From NCBI RefSeq assembly GCF_050947335.1, contig NW_027473342.1:992001-1056000 (forward strand): 64,000 nt of DNA, given 5' to 3'. Numbering within the stretch: the stretch's first letter is position 1; each line of letters begins with the position of its first letter. This stretch comes from Megachile rotundata. Lineage: Eukaryota; Arthropoda; Insecta; Hymenoptera; Megachilidae. Shown piece by piece: positions 14,769-30,541 of the stretch. The position numbers were made by a program, and so were the translations under genes. The notes beneath the pieces are model-generated. The model saw only the letters and a program-made list of their open reading frames with translations, made no database searches and was not told where the DNA came from.

Positions 14769-14958
14769 CGCAATCACACAATCACGATTGCACAATCACG
14801 ATCACACAATCACGATCACACAATCACGATGACACAATAACGGTCACACAATCACGGTCACAAAATCACGGTCACACAATCACGGTCACACAATCGCGGT
14901 CACACAATCACGCAGTCGCACAATCACACAGTCACACAATCACGCAGTCACACAATCA
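14769..14958 (+). repeat. CpG cassette 7 (type c)
   Basis: ACACAATAACGG after the ATG at 14829, and CGCAGTCGCAC. The unit just before the cassette reads CATACAGTC (near 14738) where others read CACACAGTC. Confidence 0.95.
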
Positions 14959-16503
14959 CTCAATCACACAATCACACAATCACACAATCTCACAATCACA
15001 CAATCACACAATCACACAATCACACAATCACACAATCACACAATCACACAATCACACAATCACACAATCACACAATCACACAATCACACAATCACACAGT
15101 ACACACAATCACAATCACACAATCACAATTACACAATCGCACAATCACACAATCACACAATCACACAATCACACAATCACACAGTCACACAATCACACAA
15201 TCACACAATCACACAATCACACAATCACACAATCACACAATCACACAATCACACAATCACACAACCACACAATCACACAATCACACAACCACACAATCAC
15301 ACAAGCACACAATCACTCAATCACACAATCACACACTCACACAATTGCACAGTCACAATCACACAATCACACAATCACACAATCACACAATCACACAATC
15401 ACACAATCACACAATCGCACAATCACACAATCACACAATCACACAATCACACACTCACACAATCACACAATCACACAATCACACAACCACACAATCACAC
15501 AATCACACAATCACACAACCACACACTCACACAATCACTCAATCACACAATCACACAATCACACAATCACAATCACACAATCACACAACCACACACTCAC
15601 ACAATCACTCAATCACACAATCACACAATCACACAATCACAATCACACAATCACAATTACACCATCACACAATCACACAATCTCACAATCACACAATCAC
15701 AATTACACAATCACACAATCACACAATCACACAATCACACAATCACACACTCACACAATCACACAATCACTCAATCACACAATCACACAATCACACAATC
15801 ACAATCACACAATCACAATTACACCATCACACAATCACACAATCTCACAATCACACAATCACACAATCACACAATCACACAATCACACAATCACACAATC
15901 ACACAATCACACAATCGCACAATCACAATTACACAATCACACAATCACACAATCACACAATCACACAATCACACACTCACACAATCACACAATCACACAA
16001 TCACACAATCACACAATCACACACTCACACAATCACACAGACACAATCACACAATCACAATCACACAATCACAATCACACAATCACAATCACACAATCAC
16101 AATCACACAACCACAATCACACAATCACACAATCACACAATCACACAATCACACAATCACACAATCACACAATCACACAATCACACAATCACACAATCAC
16201 ACAATTACACAATCACACAATCACACAATCACACAATCACACAATCACACAAGCACACAATCACTCAATCACACAATCACACACTCACAGAATCACACAG
16301 TCACAATCACACAGTCACAATCACACAATCACAATCACACAATCACACAATCACACAATCACACAATCACACAATCACACAATCACACAATCACACAATC
16401 ACACAATCACACAATCACACAATCACACAATCACACAATCACACAATCACACAATCACACAATCACACAATCACACAGTCACACAATCACACAATCACAA
16501 TCA
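14959..16503 (+). repeat. Octamer segment after cassette 7
   Basis: CAGTACACAC near 15098, CAATTG at 15342, two short ACAACCACACACTC copies near 15515 and 15585, ATTACACC near 15657 and 15818, CAGACAC near 16039, a lone CACAATTACAC near 16203 and CAGAATC near 16288. Confidence 0.88.
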
Positions 16504-16693
16504 CGCAATCACACAATCACGATTGCACAATCACGATCACACAATCACGATCACACAATCACGATGACACAATCACGGTCACACAATCACGGTCACAAAA
16601 TCACGGTCACACAATCACGGTCACACAATCGCGGTCGCACAATCACGCAGTCACACAATCACACAGTCACACAATCACGCAGTCACACAATCA
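16504..16693 (+). repeat. CpG cassette 8 (type d)
   Basis: CGGTCGCAC variant present; ATG at 16564. It is collinear with cassette 26 at offset 37,806. Confidence 0.95.
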
Positions 16694-18233
16694 CTCAATC
16701 ACACAATCACACAATCACACAATCTCACAATCACACAATCACACAATCACACAATCACACAATCACACAATCACCTAATCACACAACCACACAATCACAC
16801 AACCACACAATCACACAAGCACACAATCACTCAATCAGACAATCACACACTCACACAATCACACAATCACACAATCACACAATCACACAATCACACAATC
16901 ACACAATCACACAATCACACAATCACACAATCACACAATCACACAATCACACAACCACACAATCACACAACCACACAATCACACAACCACACAATCACTC
17001 AATCACACAATCACACACTCACACAATCACACAGTCACAATCACACAATCACAATCACACAATCACACAATCACACACTCACACAATCACACAATCACAC
17101 AATCACACAATCACACAATCACATAATCACACAATCACACAATCGCACAATCACACAATCGCACAATCACACAATCACACAATCACACAATCACACAATC
17201 ACACAATCACACAACCACACAATCACACAATCACACAATCACACAACCACACACTCACACAATCACTCAATCACACAATCACACAATCACACAATCACAA
17301 TCACACAATCACAATTACACCATCACACAATCACACAATCTCACAATCACACAATCACACAATCACACAATCACACAATCACACAATCACACAATCACAC
17401 AATCACACAATCACACAATCACACAATCACACAATCACACAATCGCACAATCACAATTACACAATCACACAATGACACAATCACACAATCACACAATCAC
17501 ACACTCACACAATCACACAATCACACAATCACACAATCACACAATCACACACTCACACAATCACACAGACACAATCACACACTCACACAATCACACAGAC
17601 ACAATCACACAATCACAATCACACAATCACAATCACACAATCACAATCACACAATCACAATCACACAATCACAATCACACAACCACAATCACACAATCAC
17701 ACAATCACACAATCACACAATCACACAATCACACAATCACACAATCACACAACCACACAATCACACAAGCACACACTCACACAATCACACAATCACACAA
17801 TCACACAATCACACAATCACACAGTCACAATCACACAATCACACAATCTCACAATCACCTAATCACACAATCACACAATCACACAACCACACAATCACAC
17901 AAGCACACAATCACTCAATCAGACAATCACACACTCACACAATCACACAATCACACAATCACACAATCACACAAGCACACAATCACTCAATCACACAATC
18001 ACACACTCACAGAATCACACAGTCACAATCACACAGTCACAATCACACAATCACAATCACACAATCACACAATCACACAATCACACAATCACACAATCAC
18101 ACAATCACACAATCACACAATCACACAATCACACAATCACACAATCACACAATCACACAATCACACAATCACACAATCACACAATCACACAATCACACAA
18201 TCACACAGTCACACAATCACACAATCACAATCA
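16694..18233 (+). repeat. Octamer segment after cassette 8
   Basis: CACCTAAT near 16773, CATAATC near 17121, two CGCAC units near 17143 and 17159, ATTACACC near 17316, one of the few ATGs outside a cassette (AATGACAC at 17472), a 30-bp tandem repeat with two CAGACACAATC near 17567 and 17597, CACCTAAT near 17857 and CAGAATC near 18010. Confidence 0.88.
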
Positions 18234-18423
18234 CGCAATCACACAATCACGATTGCACAATCACGATCACACAATCACGATCACACAATCACGATGACAC
18301 AATCACGGTCACACAATCACGGTCACAAAATCACGGTCACACAATCACGGTCACACAATCGCGGTCGCACAATCACGCAGTCACACAATCACACAGTCAC
18401 ACAATCACGCAGTCACACAATCA
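18234..18423 (+). repeat. CpG cassette 9 (type d)
   Basis: Second type d in a row, 1,730 bp after cassette 8; ATG at 18294. Its partner in the right block is cassette 27 at offset 37,774. Confidence 0.95.
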
Positions 18424-21400
18424 CTCAATCACACAATCACACAATCACACAATCTCACAATCACACAATCACACAATCACACAATCACACAATCACCTAA
18501 TCACACAACCACACAATCACACAACCACACAATCACACAAGCACACAATCACTCAATCAGACAATCACACACTCACACAATCACACAATCACACAATCAC
18601 ACAATCACACAATCACACAATCACACAATCACACAATCACACAATCACACAATCACACAATCACACAATCACACAATCACACAATCACACAACCACACAA
18701 TCACACAACCACACAATCACACAACCACACAATCACTCAATCACACAATCACACACTCACACAATCACACAGTCACAATCACACAATCACAATCACACAA
18801 TCACACAATCACACACTCACACAATCACACAATCACACAATCACACAATCACACAATCACATAATCACACAATCACACAATCGCACAATCACACAATCGC
18901 ACAATCACACAATCACACAATCACGCAATCACACAATCACACAATCACACAACCACACAATCACACAATCACACAATCACACAACCACACACTCACACAA
19001 TCACTCAATCACACAATCACACAATCACACAATCACAATCACACAATCACAATTACACCATCACACAATCACACAATCTCACAATCACACAATCACACAA
19101 TCACACAATCACACAATCACACAATCACACAATCACACAATCACACAATCACACAATCACACAATCGCACAATCACAATTACACAATCACACAATCACAC
19201 AATCACACAATCACACAATCACACACTCACACAATCACACAATCACACAATCACACAATCACACAATCACACACTCACACAATCACACAGACACAATCAC
19301 ACACTCACACAATCATACAGACACAATCACACAATCACAATCACACAATCACAATCACACAATCACAATCACACAATCACAATCACACAATCACAATCAC
19401 ACAACCACAATCACACAATCACACAATCACACAATCACACAATCACACAATCACACAATCACACAACCACACAATCACACAAGCACACACTCACACAATC
19501 ACACAATCACACAACCACACAAAAACACAATCACACAGTCACAATCACACAATCACACAATCTCACAATCACCTAATCACACAATCACACAATCACACAA
19601 CCACACAATCACACAAGCACACAATCACTCAATCAGACAATCACACACTCACACAATCACACAATCACACAATCACACAATCACACAATCACACAATCAC
19701 GCAATCACACAATCACACAATCACACAATCACACAACCACACAATCACACAAGCACACAATCACTCAATCACACAATCACACAATCACACAATCACAAAA
19801 TCACACAATCACTCAATCACACAATCACACAATCACACAATCACACAATCACACAATCACACAACCACACAATCACACAACCACACAATCACACAAGCAC
19901 ACAATCACTCGATCACACAATCACACACTCACACAATCGCACAGTCACAATCACACAATCACACAATCACACAATCGCACAATCACAATTACACAATCAC
20001 ACAATCACACAATCACACAATCACACAATCACACAATCACACACTCACACAATCACAAAATCACACAATCACACAATCACACACTCACACAATCACACAG
20101 ACACAATCACACAATCACAATCACACAATCACAATCACACAATCACAATCACACAATCACAATCACACAACCACAATCTCACAATCACACAATCACACAA
20201 TCACACAATCACACAATCACACAATCACACAATCACACAATCACACAGTCACACAATCACACAATCACACAATCACACAATCACACAATCACAAAATCAC
20301 CTAATCACACAATCACACAATCACACAACCACACAATCACACAAGCACACAATCACTCAATCAGACAATCACACACTCACACAATCACACAATCACACAA
20401 TCACAAAATCACACAATCACACAATCACACAACCACACAATCACACAACCACACAATCACTCAATCACACAATCACACACTCACACAATCACACAGTCAC
20501 AATCACACAATCACACACTCACACAATCACACAGTCACAATCACACAATCACAATCACACAATCACAATCACACAGTCACAATCACACAACCACAATCAT
20601 ACAATCACACAATCACACAATCACACAATCACACAATCACACAATCACACAATCACACAATCACACAATCACACAATCACACAATCACACAATAACACAG
20701 TACACACAGTACACACAATCACAATCACACAATCACAATTACACAATCGCACAATCGCACAATCGCACAATCACACAATCACACAATCACACAGTCACAC
20801 AATCACACAATCACACAATCACACAATCACACAATCACACAATCACACAATCACACAATCACACAATCACACAATCACACACTCACACAATCACACACTC
20901 ACACAATCACACAGTCACAATCACACAATCACAATCACACAATCACAATCACACAGTCACAATCACACAACCACAATCACACAATCACACAATCACACAA
21001 TCACACAATCACACAATCACACAATCACACAATCACACAATCACACAATCACACAATCACACAATCACACAATCACACAATCACACAATCACACAATCAC
21101 ACAATCACACAATCACACAATCACGCAATCACACAATCACACAATCACACAATCACACAACCACACAATCACACAAGCACACAATCACTCAATCACACAA
21201 TCACACACTCATACAATCACACAGCCACAATCACACAATCACACAATCACCTAATCACACAATCACACAATCACACAACCACACAATCACACAAGCACAC
21301 AATCACTCAAACAGACAATCACACACTCACACAATCACACAATCACACAATCACACAATCACATAATCACACAATCACACAATCACACAATCACACAATC

Positions 21401-24400
21401 ACACAATCACACAATCACACAATCACACAATCACACAGTACACACAATCACAATCACACAATCACAATTACACAATCGCACAATCACACAATCACACAAT
21501 CACACAATCACACAATCACACAATCACACAATCACACAATCACACAATCACACAATCACACAATCACCTAATCACACAATCACACAACCACACAATCACA
21601 CAAGCACACAATCACTCAATCACACAATCACACACTCACACAATCACACAGCCACAATCACACAGTCACAATTACACAATCACAATCACACAATCACAAT
21701 CACACAATCACACAATCACACAATCACACAATCACACAATCACACAATCACACAATCACACAATCACACAAGCACACAATCACACAATCACACAATCACA
21801 CAATCACACAATCACACAATCACACAATCACACAATCACACAATCACACAATCACACAATCACACAATCACACAATCACACAATCACACAATCACACAAT
21901 CACACAATCACACAATCACACAATCACACAATCACACAGTACACACAATCACAATCACACAATCACAATTACACAATCGCACAATCACACAATCACACAA
22001 TCACACAATCACACAATCACACAGTCACACAATCACACAATCACACAATCACACAATCACACAATCACACAATCACACAATCACACAACCACACTATCAC
22101 ACAATCACACAACCACACAATCACACAAGCACACAATCACTCAATCACACAATCACACACTCACACAATCGCACAGTCACAATCACACAATCACACAATC
22201 CCACAATCACACAATCACACAATCACACAATCGCACAATCACACAATCACACAATCACACAATCACACAATCACACAATAACACAATCACGCAATCACAC
22301 AATCACACAATCACACAATCACACAACCACACAATCACACAAGCACACAATCACTCAATCACACAATCACACACTCATACAATCACTCAATCACACAATC
22401 ACCAAACCACACACTCACACAATCACACAATCACACTATCACACAATCACAATCACACAATCACGATTACACCATCACACAATCACACTATCTCACAATC
22501 ACACAATCACACAATCACACAATCACACAATCACACAATCACACAATCACACAATCGCACAATCACAATTACACAATCACACAATCACACAATCACACAA
22601 TCACACACTCACACAATCACACAATCACACAATCACACAATCACACACTCACACAATCACACAGACACAATCACACAATCACAATCACACAATCACAATC
22701 ACACAACCACAATCACACAATCACACAATCACACAATCACACAATCACAAAATCACACAATCACACAATCACACAACCGCACTATCACACAAGCACACAA
22801 TCACTCAATCAGACAATCACACACTCACACAATCACACAATCACACAATCACACAATCACACAATCACACAACCACACAATCACACAACCACACAATCAC
22901 TCAATCACACAATCACACACTCACACAATCACACACTCACAATCACACAATCACACAATCACACAATCACCTAATCACACACTCACACAATCACACAATC
23001 ACACAATCACACAATCACACAATCACACAATCACACAATCACACAATCACACAATCACACAATCACACAATCACACAATCACACAATCACACAATCACCT
23101 AATCACACAATCACACAATCACACAATCACACAACCACACAATCACACAAGCACACAATCACTCAATCACACAATCACACACTCACACAATCACACAGTC
23201 ACAATCACACAGTCACAATCACACAATCACAATCACACAATCACAATCACACAATCACACAATCACACAATCACACAATCACACAATCACACAATCACAC
23301 AATCACACAATCACACAATCACACAATCACACAAGCACACAATCACTCAATCACACAATCACACACTCACAAAATCACACAGTCACAATCACACAGTCAC
23401 AATCACACAATCACAATCACACAATCACACAATCACACAATCACACAATCACACAATCACACAATCACACAATCACACACTCACACAATCACACAGTCAC
23501 AATCACACAATCACAATCACACAATCACACAATCACACACTCACACAATCACACAATCACACAATCACACAATCACACACTCACACAATCACACAGACAC
23601 AATCACACAATCACAATCACACAACCACAATCACACAATCACACAATCACAGAATCACACAATCACACAATCACACAATCACACAATCACACAATCACAA
23701 AATCACACAATCACACAATCACACAACCACGCAATCACACAACCACACAATCACACAACCACACAATCACTCAATCACACAATCACACACTCACACAATC
23801 ACACAGTCACACAATCACACAATCACACAATCACACAATCACACAACCACACAATCACACAACCACACAATCACTCAATCACACAATCACACACTCACAC
23901 AATCACACAGTCACATTAACACAATCACACAATCACACAATCACCTAATCACACAATCACACAATCACACAACCACACAATCACACAAGCACACAATCAC
24001 TCAATCAGACAATCACACACTCACACAATCACACAATCACACAATCACACAATCACACAATCACACAATCACACAATCACACAATCACACAATCACACAC
24101 TCACACAATCACACAGTCACAATCACACAATCACACAATCACACAATCACACAATCACAAAATCACACAACCACACAATCACACAATCACACAATCACAC
24201 AGTCACAATCACACAGTCACACAATCACACAATCACACACTCACACAATCACACAATCACACGATCACACAGTCACACGATCACACGATCACACAATCAC
24301 ACAATCACGCAATCACAATCACGGTCACTCAATCACGGCCACACAATCACGGTCACACAATCACGGTCACACAATCACACAATCACACAAGCACACAATC

Positions 24401-25186
24401 ACTCAATCACACAATCACACACTCATACAATCCCACAGTCACAATCACACAATCACACAATCACCTAATCACACAATCACACAATCACACAACCACACAA
24501 TCACACAAGCACACAATCACTCAATCAGACAATCACACACTCACACAATCACACAATCACACAATCACACAATCACATAATCACACAATCACACAATCAC
24601 ACAATCACACAATCACACAATCACACAGTACACACAATCACAATCACACAATCACAATTACACAATCGCACAATCACACAATCGCACAATCACACAATCA
24701 CACAATCACACAGTCACACAATCACACAATCACACAATCACACAATCACACAGTCACACAATCACACACTCACACAATCACACAGTCACAATCACACAAT
24801 CACAATCACACAATCACACACTCACACAATCACACAGTCACAATCACACAATCACAATCACACAATCACAATCACACAACCACAATCACACAACCACAAT
24901 CACACAACCACAATCACACATTCACACAATCACACAATCACACAATCACACAATCACACAATCACACAATCACACAATCACACAATCACACAATCGCACA
25001 ATCACACAATCGCACAATCACTCAATCACACAATCACACACTCACACAATCACACAGTCACAATCACACAGTCACAATCACACAATCACAATCACACAAT
25101 CACAATCACACAATCACACAATCACACAATCACACAATCACACAATCACACAATCACACAGTCACACAATCACACAATCACAATCA
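18424..25186 (+). repeat. Longest cassette-free stretch, left copy
   Basis: 6.8 kb of octamers without a full CpG cassette. Landmarks: CATACAGAC at 19313, CAAAAACAC near 19519, a doubled CAGTACACAGTACACAC at 20698, CATACAATCACACAGCC near 21210, ACCACACTATC at 22088, CACCAAACCAC near 22400, CGATTACACC near 22452, ACCGCACTATC near 22787, CATTAACAC at 23914 and the diverged CpG cassette at 24262. The series returns at 56.2-63.0 kb with three indels. No gene seen. Confidence 0.9.
24262..24376 (+). repeat. Diverged CpG cassette, left copy
   Basis: Starts with three CGATCAC units separated by CAGTCAC, then two plain units and CGCAATCA. From 24322 there are four 14-mers: CGGTCACTCAATCA, CGGCCACACAATCA, CGGTCACACAATCA and CGGTCACA. 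It shares the 14-bp period of the main cassette but has no ATG, no GATTGCACAATC and its own substitutions. It looks like an older or independently shortened relative. The only other copy is at 61596. Confidence 0.88.
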
Positions 25187-25376
25187 CGCAATCACACAAT
25201 CACGATTGCACAATCACGATCACACAATCACGATCACACAATCACGATGACACAATCACGGTCACACAATCACGGTCACAAAATCACGGTCACACAATCA
25301 CGGTCACACAATCGCGGTCACACAATCACGCAGTCACACAATCACACAGTCACACAATCACGCAGTCACACAATCA
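25187..25376 (+). repeat. CpG cassette 10 (type e)
   Basis: Like type a inside, but the unit after the last 16-mer is CACAATCA instead of CTCAATCA. Cassettes 14 and 28 share this. ATG at 25247. Confidence 0.93.
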
Positions 25377-25756
25377 CACAATCACACAATCACACAGTCA
25401 CACAATCACACAATCACACAACCACACAATCACACAATCACACAATCACACAATCACACACTCACACAATCACACAGTCACAACCACACAATCACACAAT
25501 CACACAATCACACAATCACACAATCACACAATCACCTAATCACACAATCACACAATCACACAACCACACAATCACACAAGCACACAATCACTCAATCACA
25601 CAATCACACACTCACACAATCACACAGTCACAATCGCACAGTCACAATCACACAATCACAATCACACAATCACAATCACACAATCACACAATCACACAAG
25701 CACACAATCACACAATCACACAATCACACAGTCACACAATCACACAATCACAATCA
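25377..25756 (+). repeat. Octamer segment after cassette 10
   Basis: Short 380-bp spacer: CAGTCAC near 25397, ACAACCAC, CAGTCACAACC near 25458, CACCTAAT near 25532 and CGCACAGTC near 25634. The same spacer follows cassettes 14 and 28, with ACCATAC replacing ACCACAC in the last. Confidence 0.9.
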
Positions 25757-25946
25757 CGCAATCACACAATCACGATTGCACAATCACGATCACACAATCA
25801 CGATCACACAATCACGATGACACAATCACGGTCACACAATCACGGTCACAAAATCACGGTCACACAATCACGGTCACACAATCGCGGTCACACAATCACG
25901 CAGTCACACAATCACACAGTCACACAATCACGCAGTCACACAATCA
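25757..25946 (+). repeat. CpG cassette 11 (type a)
   Basis: Only 570 bp after cassette 10, the shortest complete-cassette spacing in the window and identical to the 14-to-15 spacing. ATG at 25817. Confidence 0.95.
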
Positions 25947-28240
25947 CTCAATCACACAATCACACAATCACACAATCTCACAATCACACAATCACACAAT
26001 CACACAATCACAATCACACAATCACAATCACACAATCACACAATCACACAATCACACAATCACACAATCACACAATCACACAATCACACAATCACCTAAT
26101 CACACAACCACACAATCACACAACCACACAATCACACAAGCACACAATCACTCAATCAGACAATCACACACTCACACAATCACACAATCACACAATCACA
26201 CAATCACACAATCACACAATCACACAATCACACAACCACACAATCACACAACCACACAATCACAAAATCACACAACCACACAATCACTCAACCACACAAT
26301 CACACTATCACACAATCACACAATCACACAATCACACAATCACACAATCACACAATCACACAACCACACAATCACACAACCACACAATCACACAACCACA
26401 CAATCACTCAATCACACAATCACACACTCACACAATCACACAGTCACAATCACACAATCACAATCACACAATCACACAATCACACAATCACACAATCACA
26501 CACTCACACAATCACACAATCACACAATCACACAATCACACACTCACACAATCACACAGTCACAATCACACAATCACAATCACACAATCACAATCACACA
26601 GTCACAATCACACAACCACAATCACACAATCACACAATCACAATTACACAATCGCACAATCACACAATCGCACAATCACACAATCACACAATCACACAGT
26701 CACACAATCACACAATCACACAATCACACAATCACACAATCACACAATCACACAGTCACACAATCAGACAATCACACAATCACACAATCACTAGATCACA
26801 CAATCACACAATCACACAATCACAATCACACAATCACAATTACACCATCACACAATCACACAATCACACAATCGCACAGTCACACACTCACACAATCACA
26901 CAATCACACAATCACACAATCACACACTCACACAATCACACAGACACAATCACACAATCACAATCACGCAATCACAATCACACAACCACAATCACACAAT
27001 CACACAATCACACAATCACACAATCACACAATCACACAATCACACAATCACACAATCACACAATCACACAATCACACAACCACACAATCACACAACCACA
27101 CAATCACACAACCACACAATCACACAACCACACAATCACTCAATCACACAATCACACATTCACACAATCACACAGTCACAATCACACAATCACAATCACA
27201 CAATCACACAATCACACACTCACACAATCACACAATCACACAATCACACAATCACATAATCACACAATCACACAATCACACAATCACACAATCACACAAT
27301 CACACAATCACACAATCACACAATCACACAATCACACAATCACACAATCACACAATCACACAATCACACAATCACCTAATCACACAATCACACAATCACA
27401 CAACCACACAATCACACAAGCACACAATCACTCAATCACACAATCACACACTCACACAATCACACAGTCACAATCACACAGTCACAATCACACAATCACA
27501 ATCACACAATCACAATCACACAATCACACAATCACACAATCACACAATCACACAATCACACAATCACACAATCACACAATCACACAATCACACAAGCACA
27601 CAATCACTCAATCACACAATCACACAAGCACACAATCACTCAATCACACAATCACACACTCACAAAATCACACAGTCACAATCACACAGTCACAATCACA
27701 CAATCACAATCACACAATCACAATCACACAATCACACAATCACACAATCACACAATCACACAATCACACACTCACACAATCACACAGTCACAATCACACA
27801 ATCACAATCACACAATCACAATCACACAGTCACAATCACACAACCACAATCACACAATCACACAATCACAATTACACAATCGCACAATCACACAATCGCA
27901 CAATCACACAATCACACAATCACACAGTCACACAATCACACAATCACACAATCACACTATCACACAATCACACAATCACACAATCACACAATCACACAAT
28001 CACACAAGCACACAATCACTCAATCACACAATCACACACTCACAAAATCACACAGTCACAATCACACAGTCACAATCACACAATCACAATCACACAATCC
28101 CAATCACACAATCACACAATCACACAATCACACAATCACACAATCACACAATGACACAATCACACAATCACACAATCACACAATCACACAATCACACAAT
28201 CACACAATCACACAATCACACAATCACACAATCACAATCA
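25947..28240 (+). repeat. Octamer segment after cassette 11
   Basis: CACCTAAT near 26094, TAGATC at 26792, a lone CGCACAGTC near 26873, CACGCAATC near 26967, CATTCAC near 27158, CATAATC near 27256 and CACCTAAT near 27373. About 200 bp of extra 6-mer-rich sequence lies near 27760-27960 and is absent from the sister at 32.3 kb. AATGACAC (ATG) is near 28150. Confidence 0.88.
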
Positions 28241-28430
28241 CGCAATCACACAATCACGATTGCACAATCACGATCACACAATCACGATCACACAATCACG
28301 ATGACACAATAACGGTCACACAATCACGGTCACAAAATCACGGTCACACAATCACGGTCACACAATCGCGGTCACACAATCACGCAGTCACACAATCACA
28401 CAGTCACACAATCACGCAGTCACACAATCA
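28241..28430 (+). repeat. CpG cassette 12 (type c')
   Basis: Has ACACAATAACGG after the ATG (28301) but plain CGCAGTCACAC, so it is an intermediate between types a and c. Shared with cassettes 13, 16 and 17. Confidence 0.94.
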
Positions 28431-28967
28431 CTCAATCACACAATCACACAATCACACAATCTCACAATCACACAATCACACAATCACACAATCACACAAT
28501 CACACAATCACACAATCACACAATCACACAATCACACAATCACACAATCACACAATCACACAGTACACACAATCAAAATCACACAATCACAATCACACAA
28601 TCACACAATCACACAATCACACAATCACACAATCACACAATCACACAATCACACAGTCACACAATCACACAATCACACAATCACACAATCACACAAGCAC
28701 ACAATCACTCAATCACACAATCACACACTCACAAAATCACACAGTCACAAACACAGTCACAATCACACAATCACAATCACACAATCCCAATCACACAATC
28801 ACACAATCACACAATCACACAATCACACAATCACACAATCACACAATCACACAATCACACAATCACACAATCACACAATCACACAATCACACAATCACAC
28901 AATCACACAATCACACAATCACACAATCACACAATCACACAGTCACACAATCACACAATCACAATCA
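28431..28967 (+). repeat. Octamer segment after cassette 12
   Basis: CAGTACACAC near 28560 followed by CAATCAAAATC near 28572, which is diagnostic for this unit and 32.98 kb. Near 28748 the sequence reads CACAAACACAG, 2 bp shorter than the CACAATCACACAG in the sister. This is a rare indel that is not a whole unit. Confidence 0.88.
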
Positions 28968-29157
28968 CGCAATCACACAATCACGATTGCACAATCACGA
29001 TCACACAATCACGATCACACAATCACGATGACACAATAACGGTCACACAATCACGGTCACAAAATCACGGTCACACAATCACGGTCACACAATCGCGGTC
29101 ACACAATCACGCAGTCACACAATCACACAGTCACACAATCACGCAGTCACACAATCA
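28968..29157 (+). repeat. CpG cassette 13 (type c')
   Basis: 727 bp after cassette 12; ATG at 29028 followed by AATAACGG. Confidence 0.94.
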
Positions 29158-29781
29158 CTCAATCACACAATCACACAATCACACAATCTCACAATCACAC
29201 AATCACACAATCACACAATCACACAATCACACAATCACACAATCACACAATCACACAATCACACAATCACACAATCACACAATCACACAACCACACAATC
29301 ACCCAATCACACAGTCACACACTCACACAATCACACAGTCACAATCACACAATCACAATCACACAATCACACAATCACACAATCACACAATCACACACTC
29401 ACACAATCACACAATCACACAGTCACAGAATCACACAGTCACACAATCACACAGTCACAATCACACAATCACAATCACACAATCACAATCACACAGTCAC
29501 AATCACACAACCACAATCACACAATCACACAATCACACAATCACACAATCACACAGTCACACAATCACACAATCACACAATCACACAATCGCACAATCAC
29601 ACAATCGCACAATCACTCAATCACACAATCACACACTCACACAATCACACAGTCACAATCACACAGTCACAATCACACAATCACAATCACACAATCACAA
29701 TCACACAATCACACAATCACACAATCACACAATCACACAATCACACAATCACACAGTCACACAATCACACAATCACAATCA
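29158..29781 (+). repeat. Octamer segment after cassette 13
   Basis: ACCCAATC at 29301, CAGTCACAGAATC near 29420 and CGCAC units near 29590 and 29606. The ACCCAATC/CAGAATC stretch recurs only at 62.47-62.6 kb, at offset 33,173. Confidence 0.88.
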
Positions 29782-29971
29782 CGCAATCACACAATCACGA
29801 TTGCACAATCACGATCACACAATCACGATCACACAATCACGATGACACAATCACGGTCACACAATCACGGTCACAAAATCACGGTCACACAATCACGGTC
29901 ACACAATCGCGGTCACACAATCACGCAGTCACACAATCACACAGTCACACAATCACGCAGTCACACAATCA
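29782..29971 (+). repeat. CpG cassette 14 (type e)
   Basis: Followed by CACAATCA; ATG at 29842. It is the start of the second e-a-c'-c' set, 4,595 bp after cassette 10. Confidence 0.93.
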
Positions 29972-30351
29972 CACAATCACACAATCACACAGTCACACAA
30001 TCACACAATCACACAACCACACAATCACACAATCACACAATCACACAATCACACACTCACACAATCACACAGTCACAACCACACAATCACACAATCACAC
30101 AATCACACAATCACACAATCACACAATCACCTAATCACACAATCACACAATCACACAACCACACAATCACACAAGCACACAATCACTCAATCACACAATC
30201 ACACACTCACACAATCACACAGTCACAATCGCACAGTCACAATCACACAATCACAATCACACAATCACAATCACACAATCACACAATCACACAAGCACAC
30301 AATCACACAATCACACAATCACACAGTCACACAATCACACAATCACAATCA
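29972..30351 (+). repeat. Octamer segment after cassette 14
   Basis: Same length and same ordered variants as 25377-25756, including CAGTCACAACC and CGCACAGTC. I see no difference by eye. Confidence 0.88.
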
Positions 30352-30541
30352 CGCAATCACACAATCACGATTGCACAATCACGATCACACAATCACGATC
30401 ACACAATCACGATGACACAATCACGGTCACACAATCACGGTCACAAAATCACGGTCACACAATCACGGTCACACAATCGCGGTCACACAATCACGCAGTC
30501 ACACAATCACACAGTCACACAATCACGCAGTCACACAATCA
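30352..30541 (+). repeat. CpG cassette 15 (type a)
   Basis: ATG at 30412; pairs with cassette 11 at offset 4,595. Confidence 0.95.

Noticed and set aside
17472..17480. ATG outside a cassette (AATGACAC; also near 28150, 32534 and 55254) as a real start codon
   Set aside because: It is a single-base variant of the octamer, with the same surroundings as any other unit, and leads into the same repetitive reading.
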